Shown one piece after another: positions 7,631 to 15,735 of a stretch of DNA of 64,000 nucleotides. Made by a program: the position numbers and the translations under genes. Source of the stretch: Amycolatopsis jejuensis. GTDB taxonomy: Bacteria > Actinomycetota > Actinomycetes > Mycobacteriales > Pseudonocardiaceae. Every line of letters begins with the position of its first letter. Within the stretch, counting starts at the first letter, position 1. The stretch is taken from NCBI RefSeq assembly GCF_000717335.1, contig NZ_JNYZ01000006.1:1-64000 (forward strand), given 5' to 3'. The notes below the pieces were generated by a model that saw only the letters and a program-made list of their open reading frames with translations, searched no databases and was not told the DNA's origin.

Positions 7631-9889
7631 ATGAACCGCTTGAGACGCGTGGTACTCGTGTTCGCGGCCGGGGTGCTCGCGGTGCTCGGCCTTGCCGTGG
7701 TGCCGTCGGCGTCCGCGCAGACCGGCACCCTCAGCTACACCGTGCAGGCGACCGGCACCGACCTCGCACATGCCCAGGACGGCGACCCGCTGCGCATCAC
7801 GATCTCCGGCCTGCCCGCCGGGTCCACCGCGAACATCTTCGTGTGCCCCGCGCAACTGCGCGACGCACTGCTGTCCAACCAGCTCGACCCGGCCACCGGC
7901 AAACGCGCGTGGCTGCCGAACCATTCGATGGACAACCGGGTCACCGCGTACTGCGGCAGTTTCAACGACGAGCTGTCCGGCTCGCCGTTCGTGACCCCGA
8001 GCGCGGACCGGGGGCGCAGCGCGACCACCCAGGACGTCGTGTTCGACACCTACGTGCCGCGCGGGGCCAGCACCCCGAAACTGATTGCCTTCGACCCGGA
8101 GTACACCCAGCTCCAGCCGTCCGCGACGTTCCCGTGGCCGGCCAACCCGGACAAGAAGAAGTACTCGTTCAGCTGCGACGAAAACCATCCGTGCACGATG
8201 ATGGTGCGGATCACCGGCGCGACCACTCCTCGGACGGTCGTGTTCGACAGTTCGGTGACCTTCCAGGCTTCCGCGCCCGGGCTCAAGATCCAGGGCTGCG
8301 GTGGGATCGGGGCGAGCACGCTCACCGCGAGCATGCCCGAGCGGTTCGGCCGGACTTCGGTGGCGTGGAACCAGATGCTGTGCGCGCCGACGAAGGCTGT
8401 GCAACCGGCGAACCTGGTGGCCGAGACCGAGGACGTCGGGCTGACGTCGTTCGACAAGGGGCAGTCCGATGTCGTGATCACCGGGTTCGGGGGAGCGCTG
8501 GCCGCCCAGCGGGTCCGGGACCGCAGCTACGTTCCGGTGGCACTCAACGCGACGGTGATCGCCGCGGTGGGCTGGACCCCGATCGACCGCACCGACGCGG
8601 GCGCCGCGCTCGTGTCGCGGCTGTCCGACCACCTGCAGTTCAGCTGGGACGACGTGGCGGGCATGCTGAGCAAGGGCGGCGAGCAGCCGGGCAGCACCGG
8701 CCGCGGCGGCATCTTCGTGACCGGGTCGCCGCTGGTGAAACGCAACCCCGCGCTCGCCGCGATCGACGGGCCGGACAGCCCGGTGCTGGCGCCCGACACG
8801 CGGGCCGGACGGTCCGGCGACAACCTGTTCTACGGCGTCACCGGGGAAACCGGCGCGAGCACCGTGCCGCTGGTCCTGAGCAGCCGGTTGAAGGGGCTGC
8901 CCGCGTGGACGTACGGGAATTTCCGGGACGGCAAGGGGAAGCCGGTGCAGGGCAGCGGCGGTCCGGTCGGCTTGGTGACCGACCTCAACGCGCTCAACCT
9001 GGGCGACGGCGGCGTGCACAACGTCGATGCGAAGACCGGCCGGGTGAACGTGCGCAAGCAGGTCAGCAACATCACGCTCGGTACCGGCACGGAATGTGTG
9101 CACGGCTGCCTGAACTGGGTGGTCACCGATCTGGCCACGGCCGCGGAGAACAACTGGACCCCGATCGCGCTGCCGAACGGCAAGGGCGGGTACGTCGCGC
9201 CGACGCCGAAGTCGCTGCAGGCCGCGGCTGCGCACGCGCGGCCGGGTGCGGACGGTTCGCTGCAGATCGCCGGGGGCGACGATCCGGAGGCGTACCCGCT
9301 GACGTATGTCGAATCGATTGCGGCGCCGGTGAACCCGCTGGTCAACGCTTCGTGTGCACCGGAAACGGCGAAACAGGCGCAGCTGACGACGTTCCTCAAA
9401 GCAGCGACCAACGGCGGGCAGGGCGGGATGGGACCCGGTCTGGTCCCGTTGCCGCCGGATCTGCTGTCGGCCGCGCAGGCTGCCGCGGCGAAGGTGGGGA
9501 CCGGCACGGCGGCGGCGTCTTGTCAGCAGCAGAAGGAGGCGCAAAACCCCGGCGCGGCAACGGGTGGACCCGGTGGTGGCGTCGACGGTGGGCCGTTGAG
9601 CGGTGGATTCGGCGGTCCGGCACCGGGGTCGGGGGCGCCCGCTTTGGGTGCGCCGGAGACGGCGGCGCTGGCGTTGAAGACTCCGACTTCCGCGAGTGTC
9701 CAGGAAGCGCGGACGGTGGCGGCGGGGGTACAGATTCCGCTCTTCCCGGGGGCGGGGGTGCTCGGGGCGCTGATCCCGTTGCTGGCGTTGGTATTGCTGG
9801 TGTTCCTGCCGCCGGCGACCGGCTATCTCACCGCGGGGAAACCGGTGCCGTCGTGGGTGAACCGGCTCGTGTGGTGGCGTCGGGCATGA
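7631..9889 (+). CDS. Large PBP-like surface protein with C-terminal anchor
   Basis: The 752-residue protein has a signal peptide (MNRLRRVVLVFAAGVLAVLG, cleavage near ASAQ at about 32). An unrecognised beta-rich N-terminal part and then PstS-like pieces follow: ASTLTASMPERFGRTSVAWNQ, DVVITGFGGALA, PLTYVESIAAP and GPGLVPLPPDLLSAAQ. The last mirrors the GY-PLP-L end of PstS proteins. A Gly/Pro-rich linker (about 635-670) leads to a hydrophobic helix and a basic tail. It therefore looks like a divergent, enlarged binding protein displayed on the membrane. The stop overlaps the start of the sortase-fold gene (ATGA). The ligand is unknown. Confidence 0.7.
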   Translation: MNRLRRVVLVFAAGVLAVLGLAVVPSASAQTGTLSYTVQATGTDLAHAQDGDPLRITISGLPAGSTANIFVCPAQLRDALLSNQLDPATGKRAWLPNHSMDNRVTAYCGSFNDELSGSPFVTPSADRGRSATTQDVVFDTYVPRGASTPKLIAFDPEYTQLQPSATFPWPANPDKKKYSFSCDENHPCTMMVRITGATTPRTVVFDSSVTFQASAPGLKIQGCGGIGASTLTASMPERFGRTSVAWNQMLCAPTKAVQPANLVAETEDVGLTSFDKGQSDVVITGFGGALAAQRVRDRSYVPVALNATVIAAVGWTPIDRTDAGAALVSRLSDHLQFSWDDVAGMLSKGGEQPGSTGRGGIFVTGSPLVKRNPALAAIDGPDSPVLAPDTRAGRSGDNLFYGVTGETGASTVPLVLSSRLKGLPAWTYGNFRDGKGKPVQGSGGPVGLVTDLNALNLGDGGVHNVDAKTGRVNVRKQVSNITLGTGTECVHGCLNWVVTDLATAAENNWTPIALPNGKGGYVAPTPKSLQAAAAHARPGADGSLQIAGGDDPEAYPLTYVESIAAPVNPLVNASCAPETAKQAQLTTFLKAATNGGQGGMGPGLVPLPPDLLSAAQAAAAKVGTGTAAASCQQQKEAQNPGAATGGPGGGVDGGPLSGGFGGPAPGSGAPALGAPETAALALKTPTSASVQEARTVAAGVQIPLFPGAGVLGALIPLLALVLLVFLPPATGYLTAGKPVPSWVNRLVWWRRA

Positions 9890-10749
9890 CTACGGTGCGT
9901 GTCGCTCCCAAGTGGACAGCCTGGGCGGTAGGCGGCTGGCTGGTGACGACGGTGGTGTGCTTCGGGATCGTCGCGTACGCGCTCGGGCCGATGCTGGCGA
10001 ACAACGACCAGCGGGCCGCGCTGGACGTGCTGGAGGACCGGATGGCGCAGGCACAGGGCGCGGCCCGGACGTTGCTCGGGGCCGCGCCGGTGACGAAGCC
10101 GCCGGAGCTCGGTTCGCCGGTGGCGGTCCTGGAAATCCCCAAGCTGCATGCGCAGCAGGTCGTGCTGGAGGGCGTTGCGCCGGGCGAGACGGTGTCCGGG
10201 CCGGGGCACGTGCCGGGTACGTCGGGACCTGGTCAGCCGGGTAACTCGGCGGTGGCCGGGCGGTACTCCGGGTACGGCGCCCCGTTCGCGCGGCTGGGCG
10301 AGCTGGCGCGGGGGGACAAGCTGGTGGTCGCGACTACGCAGGGGAAGTCGGTGTACACGGTGACCGACACGGCAACCCGCGACTTGGACGAGGACCGGGA
10401 CTACGGGCGTACGGAGAACGACCGGCTGACGCTCGTGACGTCGGCTTCGTGGTGGCCAGGTGCGGCGTCTCATGCGACGGTGGTGACGGCGGTGCTTGAC
10501 GGCAAGCCGTTCCGGCCTACGCCGCAGAATGGCCGGGCTGATGCGCAGGATGGCCGTAGCGGTGATCCGGCGGGTTGGGCGCGGTTGGCGTTGGCGCTGG
10601 GTGGGTTCGCGGTGGTGGCGGCGGGGGCGACGGTGCTGTACCGGCGGTGGCGTTCGGTGTCGACGTATGTGCTGACGACTCCGGCGTTGCTGGCGTTGGC
10701 CGTGCTGGCAGCGTCGGCGGTGTGGCGGTTGTTGCCTGCTTGGGCTTGA
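9886..10749 (+). CDS. Sortase-fold protein lacking catalytic residues
   Basis: The 287-residue protein has an N-terminal helix (about 8-30) and a class E-like sortase domain: VAVLEIPKLHAQQVVLEGV, GPGQPGNSAVAGR, YGAPFARLGELARGDKLVV and DRLTLVTS. One or two C-terminal helices follow. In active sortases the catalytic His lies in 'AGH' and the Cys in 'LTLxTC'. Here these positions are Arg126 and Ser186, and the expected downstream Arg is also not evident (PGAASHATVV). So transpeptidation is unlikely; a structural or binding role is inferred. It is translationally coupled to the surface-protein gene. A sequencing error is unlikely because both motifs are altered in an intact frame. Confidence 0.8.
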   Translation: MTTVRVAPKWTAWAVGGWLVTTVVCFGIVAYALGPMLANNDQRAALDVLEDRMAQAQGAARTLLGAAPVTKPPELGSPVAVLEIPKLHAQQVVLEGVAPGETVSGPGHVPGTSGPGQPGNSAVAGRYSGYGAPFARLGELARGDKLVVATTQGKSVYTVTDTATRDLDEDRDYGRTENDRLTLVTSASWWPGAASHATVVTAVLDGKPFRPTPQNGRADAQDGRSGDPAGWARLALALGGFAVVAAGATVLYRRWRSVSTYVLTTPALLALAVLAASAVWRLLPAWA

Positions 10750-10760
10750 GTGGCTGAATA

Positions 10761-10797
10761 CGGAAACGGCCCGGCCGCAGTGGTCGGGCCGTTTTCG
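10761..10797 (+). terminator. Rho-independent-type terminator after the sortase-like gene
   Basis: CGGAAACGGCCCGGCC and its near-complement form a 16-bp stem with a 5-base loop, followed by GTTTTCG. It lies 12 bp after the stop codon. A second version of the same hairpin is found at 10941-10974 in the degenerate duplicate. Confidence 0.8.
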
Positions 10798-10827
10798 TGC
10801 GTGGCAGCGGTTGTTGGGGGTTGGTCG

Positions 10828-10974
10828 TTTCGGCCGACGCTGCTGAATGGTCGCGCTGAGGAGCAGGGTGGCTGTACCGGTGATCCGGCTGGGGCTGGGT
10901 GGATTCGCGGTTGCTGCCTCTTGGGCTTGAGCGGCTGACACGGAAACGGCCCGGCCACCGGCCGGGCCGTTTCG
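10828..10974 (+). repeat. Degenerate partial copy of the sortase-like gene's 3' end and terminator
   Basis: The segment follows the order of 10510-10776 with many substitutions and a gap of about 120 bases. Examples are TTTCGGCCGACGCTGCTGAA against TTCCGGCCTACGCCGCAGAA, the shared CGGTGATCCGGC, and CTTGGGCTTGAGCGGCTGA against CTTGGGCTTGAGTGGCTGA. It ends in the same hairpin. The reading frame is broken, so it encodes nothing. Two further genes in this window show the same kind of tail copy. Confidence 0.75.
10941..10974. terminator. Hairpin between convergent genes
   Basis: A 14-bp perfect stem (GAAACGGCCCGGCC and complement) has a loop of ACC. It lies 12 bp from the stop of the convergent PstS-like gene and can end transcripts from both sides. 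Confidence 0.75.
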
Positions 10975-10985
10975 TCATGGAAGGG

Positions 10986-12065
10986 TCAGGAGAGGGTGCA
11001 GGTGACGCCGTTGGCGTTGGCGGCCAGCGGCTTGAAGCCGTACTTGCTCAGTGTGCCGGCGAGGCTGCCGTTGCAGAGCGGGCTCGGGCCCGATGCGTCG
11101 AAGCCGACCGCGTTGAGGGCTGCCTCGTAGGACGGCGAGCGGGTGTCCAGGACGTAGTAGACCGTGCGGGCGCCGAGGAAGCCGTCGGCGAACGCCGGGG
11201 CGTAGTTCGGGGCGCTGCCGGACACCGGGGAGGCGTCCGAGCCGGCTCCGGTCAGGGTGCCCTCGAAGAATCCGGCGCGCTTGTCCGTCACCACGCCGTT
11301 CGCCTGCGCGACCCACTGGGCCACCGAGTACGGCGCGATCGCCGACGCCTGGTCACCCTCGGCGATCGTGCTGGCCTCGTTCTCCTGGAACCGCTTGATG
11401 GTGACCGGCTTCGTGGTCGGGTCGAAGCCGAGGACGGTGCCGGTGAAGAAGGCGAGCGTGCCCGAGCCGGCCTGCGGCAGGTACACCGCGATCGGCGAGT
11501 CGGCGCCGCCGACCTCGTTCCAGTTGGTGATGGCGCCGCTGTAGATGCGGCGGAGCTGGTCCAGCGTCAGCGTGACGCCCGCGCCCTTGCCGGTCGCCGA
11601 CGCGGCCCACGACACGCCGTCCTTGGCGAAGCCGTAGTACTGGAACGACGCCGGGTCGGAGGCGGAGCGGCCCGACGACGAGCGCGACAGGTCGACCGAG
11701 GCGCTGCCCGCCGCGGCGGCGTTGGCCAGCGCGGTCTTGCCCGCGGTCGAGCCGTTCGGCGGCGGGTTGGTGCCGTTGTAGGTGGTACCGGGGTCGAGCG
11801 CGTCGCCGGGGACGGGGAAGGACTGGCCGGCGGCCAGCAGCGGCGGGACGTTCACGTAGTTGTCGGGGTCGCTGTTCGCCGCGGACCCGTTGGCGGCGGC
11901 GAAGATCGCGGTGGTGACGTCCGCGATCGTGTCGGACCCGACGGCCGTCACGACCTCGGCGAGGCCGTTGGGGCCGGGCACCGCGCTGGCGACACCGGGG
12001 AGGAAGAGGCAGACGCCGGCGGCCACGGCGGTGACGCCTGCGAACCGGGCAGTACGAGCACGCAT
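10986..12065 (-). CDS. Secreted PstS-family substrate-binding protein
   Basis: The 359-residue protein has a signal peptide (MRARTARFAGVTAVAAGVCL, cleavage near VASA at about 28) and no lipobox Cys or C-terminal helix. It is therefore probably free or loosely held outside the cell. PBP motifs include VTAVGSDTIADVTTAIF at the N terminus, VDLSRSSSGRSASD, the hinge LDQLRRIYSGAITNWNEVGG and YLPQAGSGTLAFF. These match PstS-type proteins that bind an oxyanion. The start at 12065 is preceded by GAAAGAG. It is the third PstS-like protein in 9 kb and is convergent with the sortase-like gene. Confidence 0.85.
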   Translation of the reverse strand: MRARTARFAGVTAVAAGVCLFLPGVASAVPGPNGLAEVVTAVGSDTIADVTTAIFAAANGSAANSDPDNYVNVPPLLAAGQSFPVPGDALDPGTTYNGTNPPPNGSTAGKTALANAAAAGSASVDLSRSSSGRSASDPASFQYYGFAKDGVSWAASATGKGAGVTLTLDQLRRIYSGAITNWNEVGGADSPIAVYLPQAGSGTLAFFTGTVLGFDPTTKPVTIKRFQENEASTIAEGDQASAIAPYSVAQWVAQANGVVTDKRAGFFEGTLTGAGSDASPVSGSAPNYAPAFADGFLGARTVYYVLDTRSPSYEAALNAVGFDASGPSPLCNGSLAGTLSKYGFKPLAANANGVTCTLS

Positions 12066-12085
12066 CGGTTTGTACTCTTTCTGTC

Positions 12086-12119
12086 TGGTCGAGACCACGG
12101 GGTTCCGTGGTCTCGACCA
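12086..12119 (-). promoter_or_regulatory. Perfect 15-bp inverted repeat in the leader of the third PstS-like gene
   Basis: Arms TGGTCGAGACCACGG (12086-12100) and its complement (12105-12119) flank a 4-base loop, 20 bp upstream of the start codon. It could be a leader hairpin, an attenuator, an operator, or the terminator of the gene at 12200. No U-tract follows. Confidence 0.6.
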
Positions 12120-12164
12120 ACCTCGCGGGGCCCGGCAAACGCGGGGCGGTTGGCCGCGTTCCCA

Positions 12165-12185
12165 CCCGACGGCGCGTACGTTAAT
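12165..12185 (-). promoter_or_regulatory. Shared 21-bp motif, candidate operator (copy 2)
   Basis: On the minus strand it reads ATTAACGTACGCGCC followed by GTCGGG, 100 bp before the PstS-like start at 12065. It differs from the copy near pstC at one base. Only the minus-strand gene can be served from here, which fixes the orientation of the element. Confidence 0.5.
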
Positions 12186-12199
12186 GCCCGACGAACGCG

Positions 12200-12583
12200 T
12201 CAGCGGTATTTCGCGCGCCAGTCGGTGATCCGGCCGTCCGCGGCGAGCTCCGCGGCTTTTCCGGTGGCCACCACGAACCGCTCGTACCCGCGTTTCGCCT
12301 CGATCCGCCTGCCGTAGGCGTGGCTCGCCGCCGCGATCGGACCGGCCCCGGCCCGCAGCACCCAGCGCCAGTCGACGCCGTGGTCGTGCACGAGTTCCAT
12401 CCGCGTCTGCGCGAGATTCGCGCACAGCCACTGGATTGCCGCGACGCACTCCCGGCCGTTGCGGTAGTCGACGGTGCCCAGCCCGAGCGAGGCGTTGTTG
12501 GTGCCGAGGAGCCGCCACCTGGTCGCGTCCCCCGGTCCGCCGATGAGCTGGAACCGGGGTGTCCGGCTGCGTGCGCTGGTCAT
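12200..12583 (-). CDS. Small protein with YegP/DUF1508-like halves
   Basis: The 127-residue protein shows two similar modules. The first has RWRLLGTNNASLGLGTVDYR at about 22-41 and the second WRWVLRAGAGPIAAASHAYG at about 73-92. Both resemble the 'F...W...L...N...I..S..Y' core of DUF1508 (YegP-like) proteins, which are small and of unsettled function. There is no signal peptide. GAGGA lies about 9 bases before the ATG. It stops 134 bp before the PstS-like start on the same strand and could share a transcript. The family call is tentative. Confidence 0.55.
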   Translation of the reverse strand: MTSARSRTPRFQLIGGPGDATRWRLLGTNNASLGLGTVDYRNGRECVAAIQWLCANLAQTRMELVHDHGVDWRWVLRAGAGPIAAASHAYGRRIEAKRGYERFVVATGKAAELAADGRITDWRAKYR

Positions 12584-13550
12584 GGGTGGCGTCCTCGGGT
12601 CCGGATCGGACGGCGGTCCGGTCGGGACGCCGTCGTGGTCAGACGAAACATCGTGCGCACCCCGCCGGAAAGTTACCGTCTGCGGTTAAGCCGCGACGGC
12701 CACCGGGTGAACAGGCAGCGTTCCGGCGAAAATCCACAGTGGACACGGGCGTTCGTCACTGCGGCGATCCGGACGGCCACGACGAGCGACGAGTTGCGTG
12801 GACCGACTGTTCGGCCATTCGGCGGAACACGTGCCGGAACCGGGGCAGCGACGGCGGATTCCGCCGTCTCCGGTGCTGCCACGGCGAATTGGGGCACGCT
12901 CGCTGTCCTTCGGGGCGGGAAAGCGCCGGTGCCGGGGATGCGGGCGGTACCTTCACTCCCGTGATACAGGGGAGGGTTTCCGCCGGTGCGGGCAGTTTTT
13001 CCGGAGCGGGCAGCGGTTGCAGCCGGGAGGTGCGGGGACATCCCGGCGCACGCGATCCGGCTGCCCGGCGATCGGTTTCCCGCGGTTCGGGCGTGCGCGG
13101 CGGCGGGGGTGCCTGCAGCGTCGGCTGCGGCCGCGGAGTCCGCGGTGGCTGTGTGGTTCACGGGGTTCGCAGTGTCCACTGTGGCTGCGGGGCCGACTAC
13201 GGCCGCGTGGTTCGCAGTGGCTGCTGCGTCGCCTGCGGCTGCGGTGTCGGCTGTGGCCGAAGCATCGACCGTGGCCGCGGGGTCCATCGTGGCTGCAGCG
13301 TCGACTGTGGCCGCAGCGTCGATCGCGGACGCAACGCTGACCGTGGCTGTGTGGTTCATAGGGTCCACGGTGGCTGCGTGGTGCACCGGGTCCGCAGTGT
13401 CCACAGTGTCCACAGTGGACGGGCGCGCCCGCGCTGACCGGGTTGCGGTGCCCTCGGCGGGAAGGTGCCGCGCGAAGCTGCGGTAGCCGGTGCGGACTGT
13501 CTGCCGCGATCCGCCCGTCGCCGGACCGGAAGATGGTTGATCAGGTCCAC
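12584..13550. other. Non-coding or decayed stretch with imperfect GC-rich repeats
   Basis: No convincing gene is seen on either strand. From about 12980 to 13440 the sequence consists of imperfect short repeats (GTGGCCGCAGCGTCGA-like, near 18 bp, plus several TCCACAGTGG words). They read as Ala/Thr/Asp- or Ala/Ser/Val-rich nonsense in every open frame. The long open frames here come from the lack of AT-rich stop codons and extend into neighbouring genes in the wrong frame. Confidence 0.55.
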
Positions 13551-13770
13551 GATGCGGGCGTCCGGGATGCGTGCCCGCGGCGCCAGTCGGCCGCCACCGA
13601 TCGCGCGGCGGATGCGGAAGCCGGGAATACAGCCCGCAGTGATCGGAAGTATTCGGAGAGCCCGGCGTAATCGGTTTCGAAACCGTCCGGGCCGTGGAAG
13701 GTGAAGTTCTCGGTGTCGAAGAATGTGTCGTTCTTTTCCTGGGGTGCTCCGGTGACCCCTGCCTGCCTCG
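13550..13770 (-). pseudogene. Remnant of a SnoaL/NTF2-like protein gene
   Basis: One minus-strand frame reads NDTFFDTENFTFHGPDGFET followed by DYAGLSEYFRSLRAVFP. This resembles the pocket half of SnoaL-like (NTF2 fold) small proteins. After that the frame degenerates, and similarity seems to continue in another frame (FRIRRAIGGGRLAPRARI), which points to a frameshift. No start codon precedes it. It is divergent from the LysR gene at 13786, so it may be the decayed former target of that regulator. The family call is from short motifs only. Confidence 0.4.
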
Positions 13771-13785
13771 GCTCGGGCGGCCGGA

Positions 13786-14691
13786 ATGGCTGATCTGACG
13801 CTCACCGGCCTGCGGGTCGTCGTCGAGGTGGCCCGTACCGGATCGTTCAGTGCGGCGGCCCATCAGCTCGGGTACACGCAGTCGGCGGTTTCGCGGCAGA
13901 TTGCCGCGAGCGAACGGGCCACCGGAACCGCACTTTTCGAGCGGCATGCGCGCGGAATCCGTCCGACTACGGCGGGGGAGGTGCTGATCCGGCATGCCGG
14001 ACGGGTGCTGGAGAGTGTCAGCGCCGCCGGGCAGGAGCTGGCCGGGCTGCGGGACCGGCTCGCCGGACGGCTGACCGTCGGCGGATTCCCCGCGGCGTCG
14101 GCGGTGCTGCTGCCGCGGGCGTCCGCGCGGTTGCTGCGGGCGCACCCCGGCCTGCAGATCCAGCTCACCGAATCCGCGACCCCCGCCCAGCTGCAGGCCC
14201 TGCGCCGCGGCCGGTTGGAGGTCGCGGTCGCGGTCACCGGTGACGGCCTCCCGGACTACGATTTCTCGGCCCTGCGCCGCACGGAACTCCGCAGTGGCCG
14301 GGGCTTGGGCGTGGCGGTGGCGGAGGCGCATCCGTTCGCGGGCCGCACGTGGGTCGAGCCGGCGGAGCTGGCCGAGCAGCCGTGGATCGTCGGGGTCCGG
14401 GTCGGCGATCATCCGGAATTCGGGACCTGGCCGGGCCTGGCGGACGCGAAGATCGCCTTCGCGGTCCGCACCTGGCCGACCCGGCTGGGCCTGGTCGCGG
14501 CGGGGCTGGGCATCTCGATGGTCCCGGGCTTCGCCGCAGGCGCCCTCCCGAGTGGCGTCCGCTGGATCCCGGTGCGAGACGAAAACGGCGGCTCGAGACA
14601 TGCGCTGTGGGCTGTCACGGGGGAGGGTTCGGGCCCCGCGGCGGCCGCGATGGTCCGGGCGCTGGAGGTGGAAGCGGCTTCGATGACCTGA
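13786..14691 (+). CDS. LysR-family transcriptional regulator
   Basis: The 301-residue protein has an N-terminal HTH (LTGLRVVVEVARTGSFSAAA and LGYTQSAVSRQIAASE within residues 5-45) and a two-lobed effector domain from about 95. The ATG at 13786 lacks a strong ribosome-binding site. The minus-strand neighbour is only a SnoaL-like remnant, so it may be an orphan regulator. It converges with the luciferase-like gene that ends at 14695. Confidence 0.9.
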   Translation: MADLTLTGLRVVVEVARTGSFSAAAHQLGYTQSAVSRQIAASERATGTALFERHARGIRPTTAGEVLIRHAGRVLESVSAAGQELAGLRDRLAGRLTVGGFPAASAVLLPRASARLLRAHPGLQIQLTESATPAQLQALRRGRLEVAVAVTGDGLPDYDFSALRRTELRSGRGLGVAVAEAHPFAGRTWVEPAELAEQPWIVGVRVGDHPEFGTWPGLADAKIAFAVRTWPTRLGLVAAGLGISMVPGFAAGALPSGVRWIPVRDENGGSRHALWAVTGEGSGPAAAAMVRALEVEAASMT

Positions 14692-14694
14692 GGC

Positions 14695-15735
14695 TCACCA
14701 CCGGGTCAGGTCCATCAGCGCGGTACGGAAGCGTTCCGTGCCTTCGGGATCGGTGAACCGGCCGATGTCGTTGAAGATCACGTGTTCGCACCCCGCGTCG
14801 TGGTACTCCTGCAGTTGTTCGCGGACTTCCTCGGGCGACCCGTGCAGCACCGCGTCCGCGACCACGGCGTCCGGGATGGCGGCCAGCAAGCCGGTCGCCT
14901 GGTCCGGCGGGACCTCGTCCGGGACGTAGCTGTGCTCGAGCGGGTAGCTCGCGCCGTGCGCGGCGAACCCGGCCGGGCCGCGGTAGAGCGCGACCGCGCG
15001 GACCGAAGGATGTGCCAGCAGCGCCCGGCTTTCCCGAGCGGTCGGGGCGAGCGCGGACCAGGTGAAGAGCGTCGGCCGGATCGTCCCCGGGTCGCGGCCG
15101 ATGCTCTCCGCGTGTGCGCGTAGGTGATCGAGCTTTTCGCGATACACCTTGGGGGACACCGTGGTCGGCAGCCAGCCGTCGGCGTGCGTCGCGGCGAGTT
15201 CCAGCATCCGCGGCCCGTGCGCTGCGACGTACAGCTCGTAGCCGGAAACCTCGGCGATCCCGAGCCCCGTGGCCGAGGGGTCGGCCGTGCGGAGTTCGTC
15301 GAGCTGCCGCAGCGCGGGACGCACGTAATCGAGGCGGCCGGTGCGTTCGCGGCCGGAATGCAGGCCGAACGGCCGGAGCTGGCCGGGATCTCCGGCGCCG
15401 ACCCCGAGCCGCATCGGCCGCTGTCCCAGCCAGCTGATCGTGCTCGCCCCCTGCGCGAGCGCGACACTGCTGCGCCGGAGCGGGTCGGTCACCGCGACTC
15501 CGAGCGCCACCCGCTCGGTGCGCACCGCACCCGCGGCGAGCAGCGACAGCGGGTCGAGCAGCTGGTGGGGATCTTCGAGGACCCCGCCGTCGGTACCCCG
15601 CGGGAACCAGCCCTGCAGGTGGTCGATCAGCCAGGCGCCCTCGATCCCGGGCTGCCGGTCGGCCCACTGCAGATCGTCGAGCGGATCGACCTGCGGGTGC
15701 ACGGAAACCGGGGCGCCGAACGTCAGCGGGTTCAT
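14695..15735 (-). CDS. Luciferase-like (LLM-class) flavin-dependent oxidoreductase
   Basis: The 346-residue protein has LLM features: an early TIM-barrel strand with FGAPVSVHPQVDP, ISWLGQRPMRLGVGAGDPGQ, and YVAAHGPRMLELAATHADGW at about 170-190, where the cofactor phosphate is held. Such enzymes use F420 or FMN to oxidise or reduce small organic substrates. It is the last gene of a four-gene unit in which every start overlaps the previous stop by four bases (ATGA at 15732-15735). The substrate is unknown. F420 use is possible because both LLM genes here have the F420-type AxxGPRM motif. Confidence 0.85.
   Translation of the reverse strand: MNPLTFGAPVSVHPQVDPLDDLQWADRQPGIEGAWLIDHLQGWFPRGTDGGVLEDPHQLLDPLSLLAAGAVRTERVALGVAVTDPLRRSSVALAQGASTISWLGQRPMRLGVGAGDPGQLRPFGLHSGRERTGRLDYVRPALRQLDELRTADPSATGLGIAEVSGYELYVAAHGPRMLELAATHADGWLPTTVSPKVYREKLDHLRAHAESIGRDPGTIRPTLFTWSALAPTARESRALLAHPSVRAVALYRGPAGFAAHGASYPLEHSYVPDEVPPDQATGLLAAIPDAVVADAVLHGSPEEVREQLQEYHDAGCEHVIFNDIGRFTDPEGTERFRTALMDLTRW

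Noticed and set aside
7493..9544. Long minus-strand open frame opposite the PBP-like surface protein
   Set aside because: Arg/His-rich with no signal or motif. The plus strand has a signal peptide, PBP pieces and an anchor in one frame.
10899..12317. Plus-strand open frame of 472 codons over the third PstS-like gene
   Set aside because: Composition is a shadow (Arg/Gly/Val-rich, no motifs), while the minus strand encodes a clear secreted binding protein.
12673..14601. Long minus-strand open frame of over 600 codons
   Set aside because: It runs opposite the LysR gene and across the repeat region, has Ala/Thr/Asp nonsense composition and no domain. High GC leaves stop-free frames on the wrong strand.
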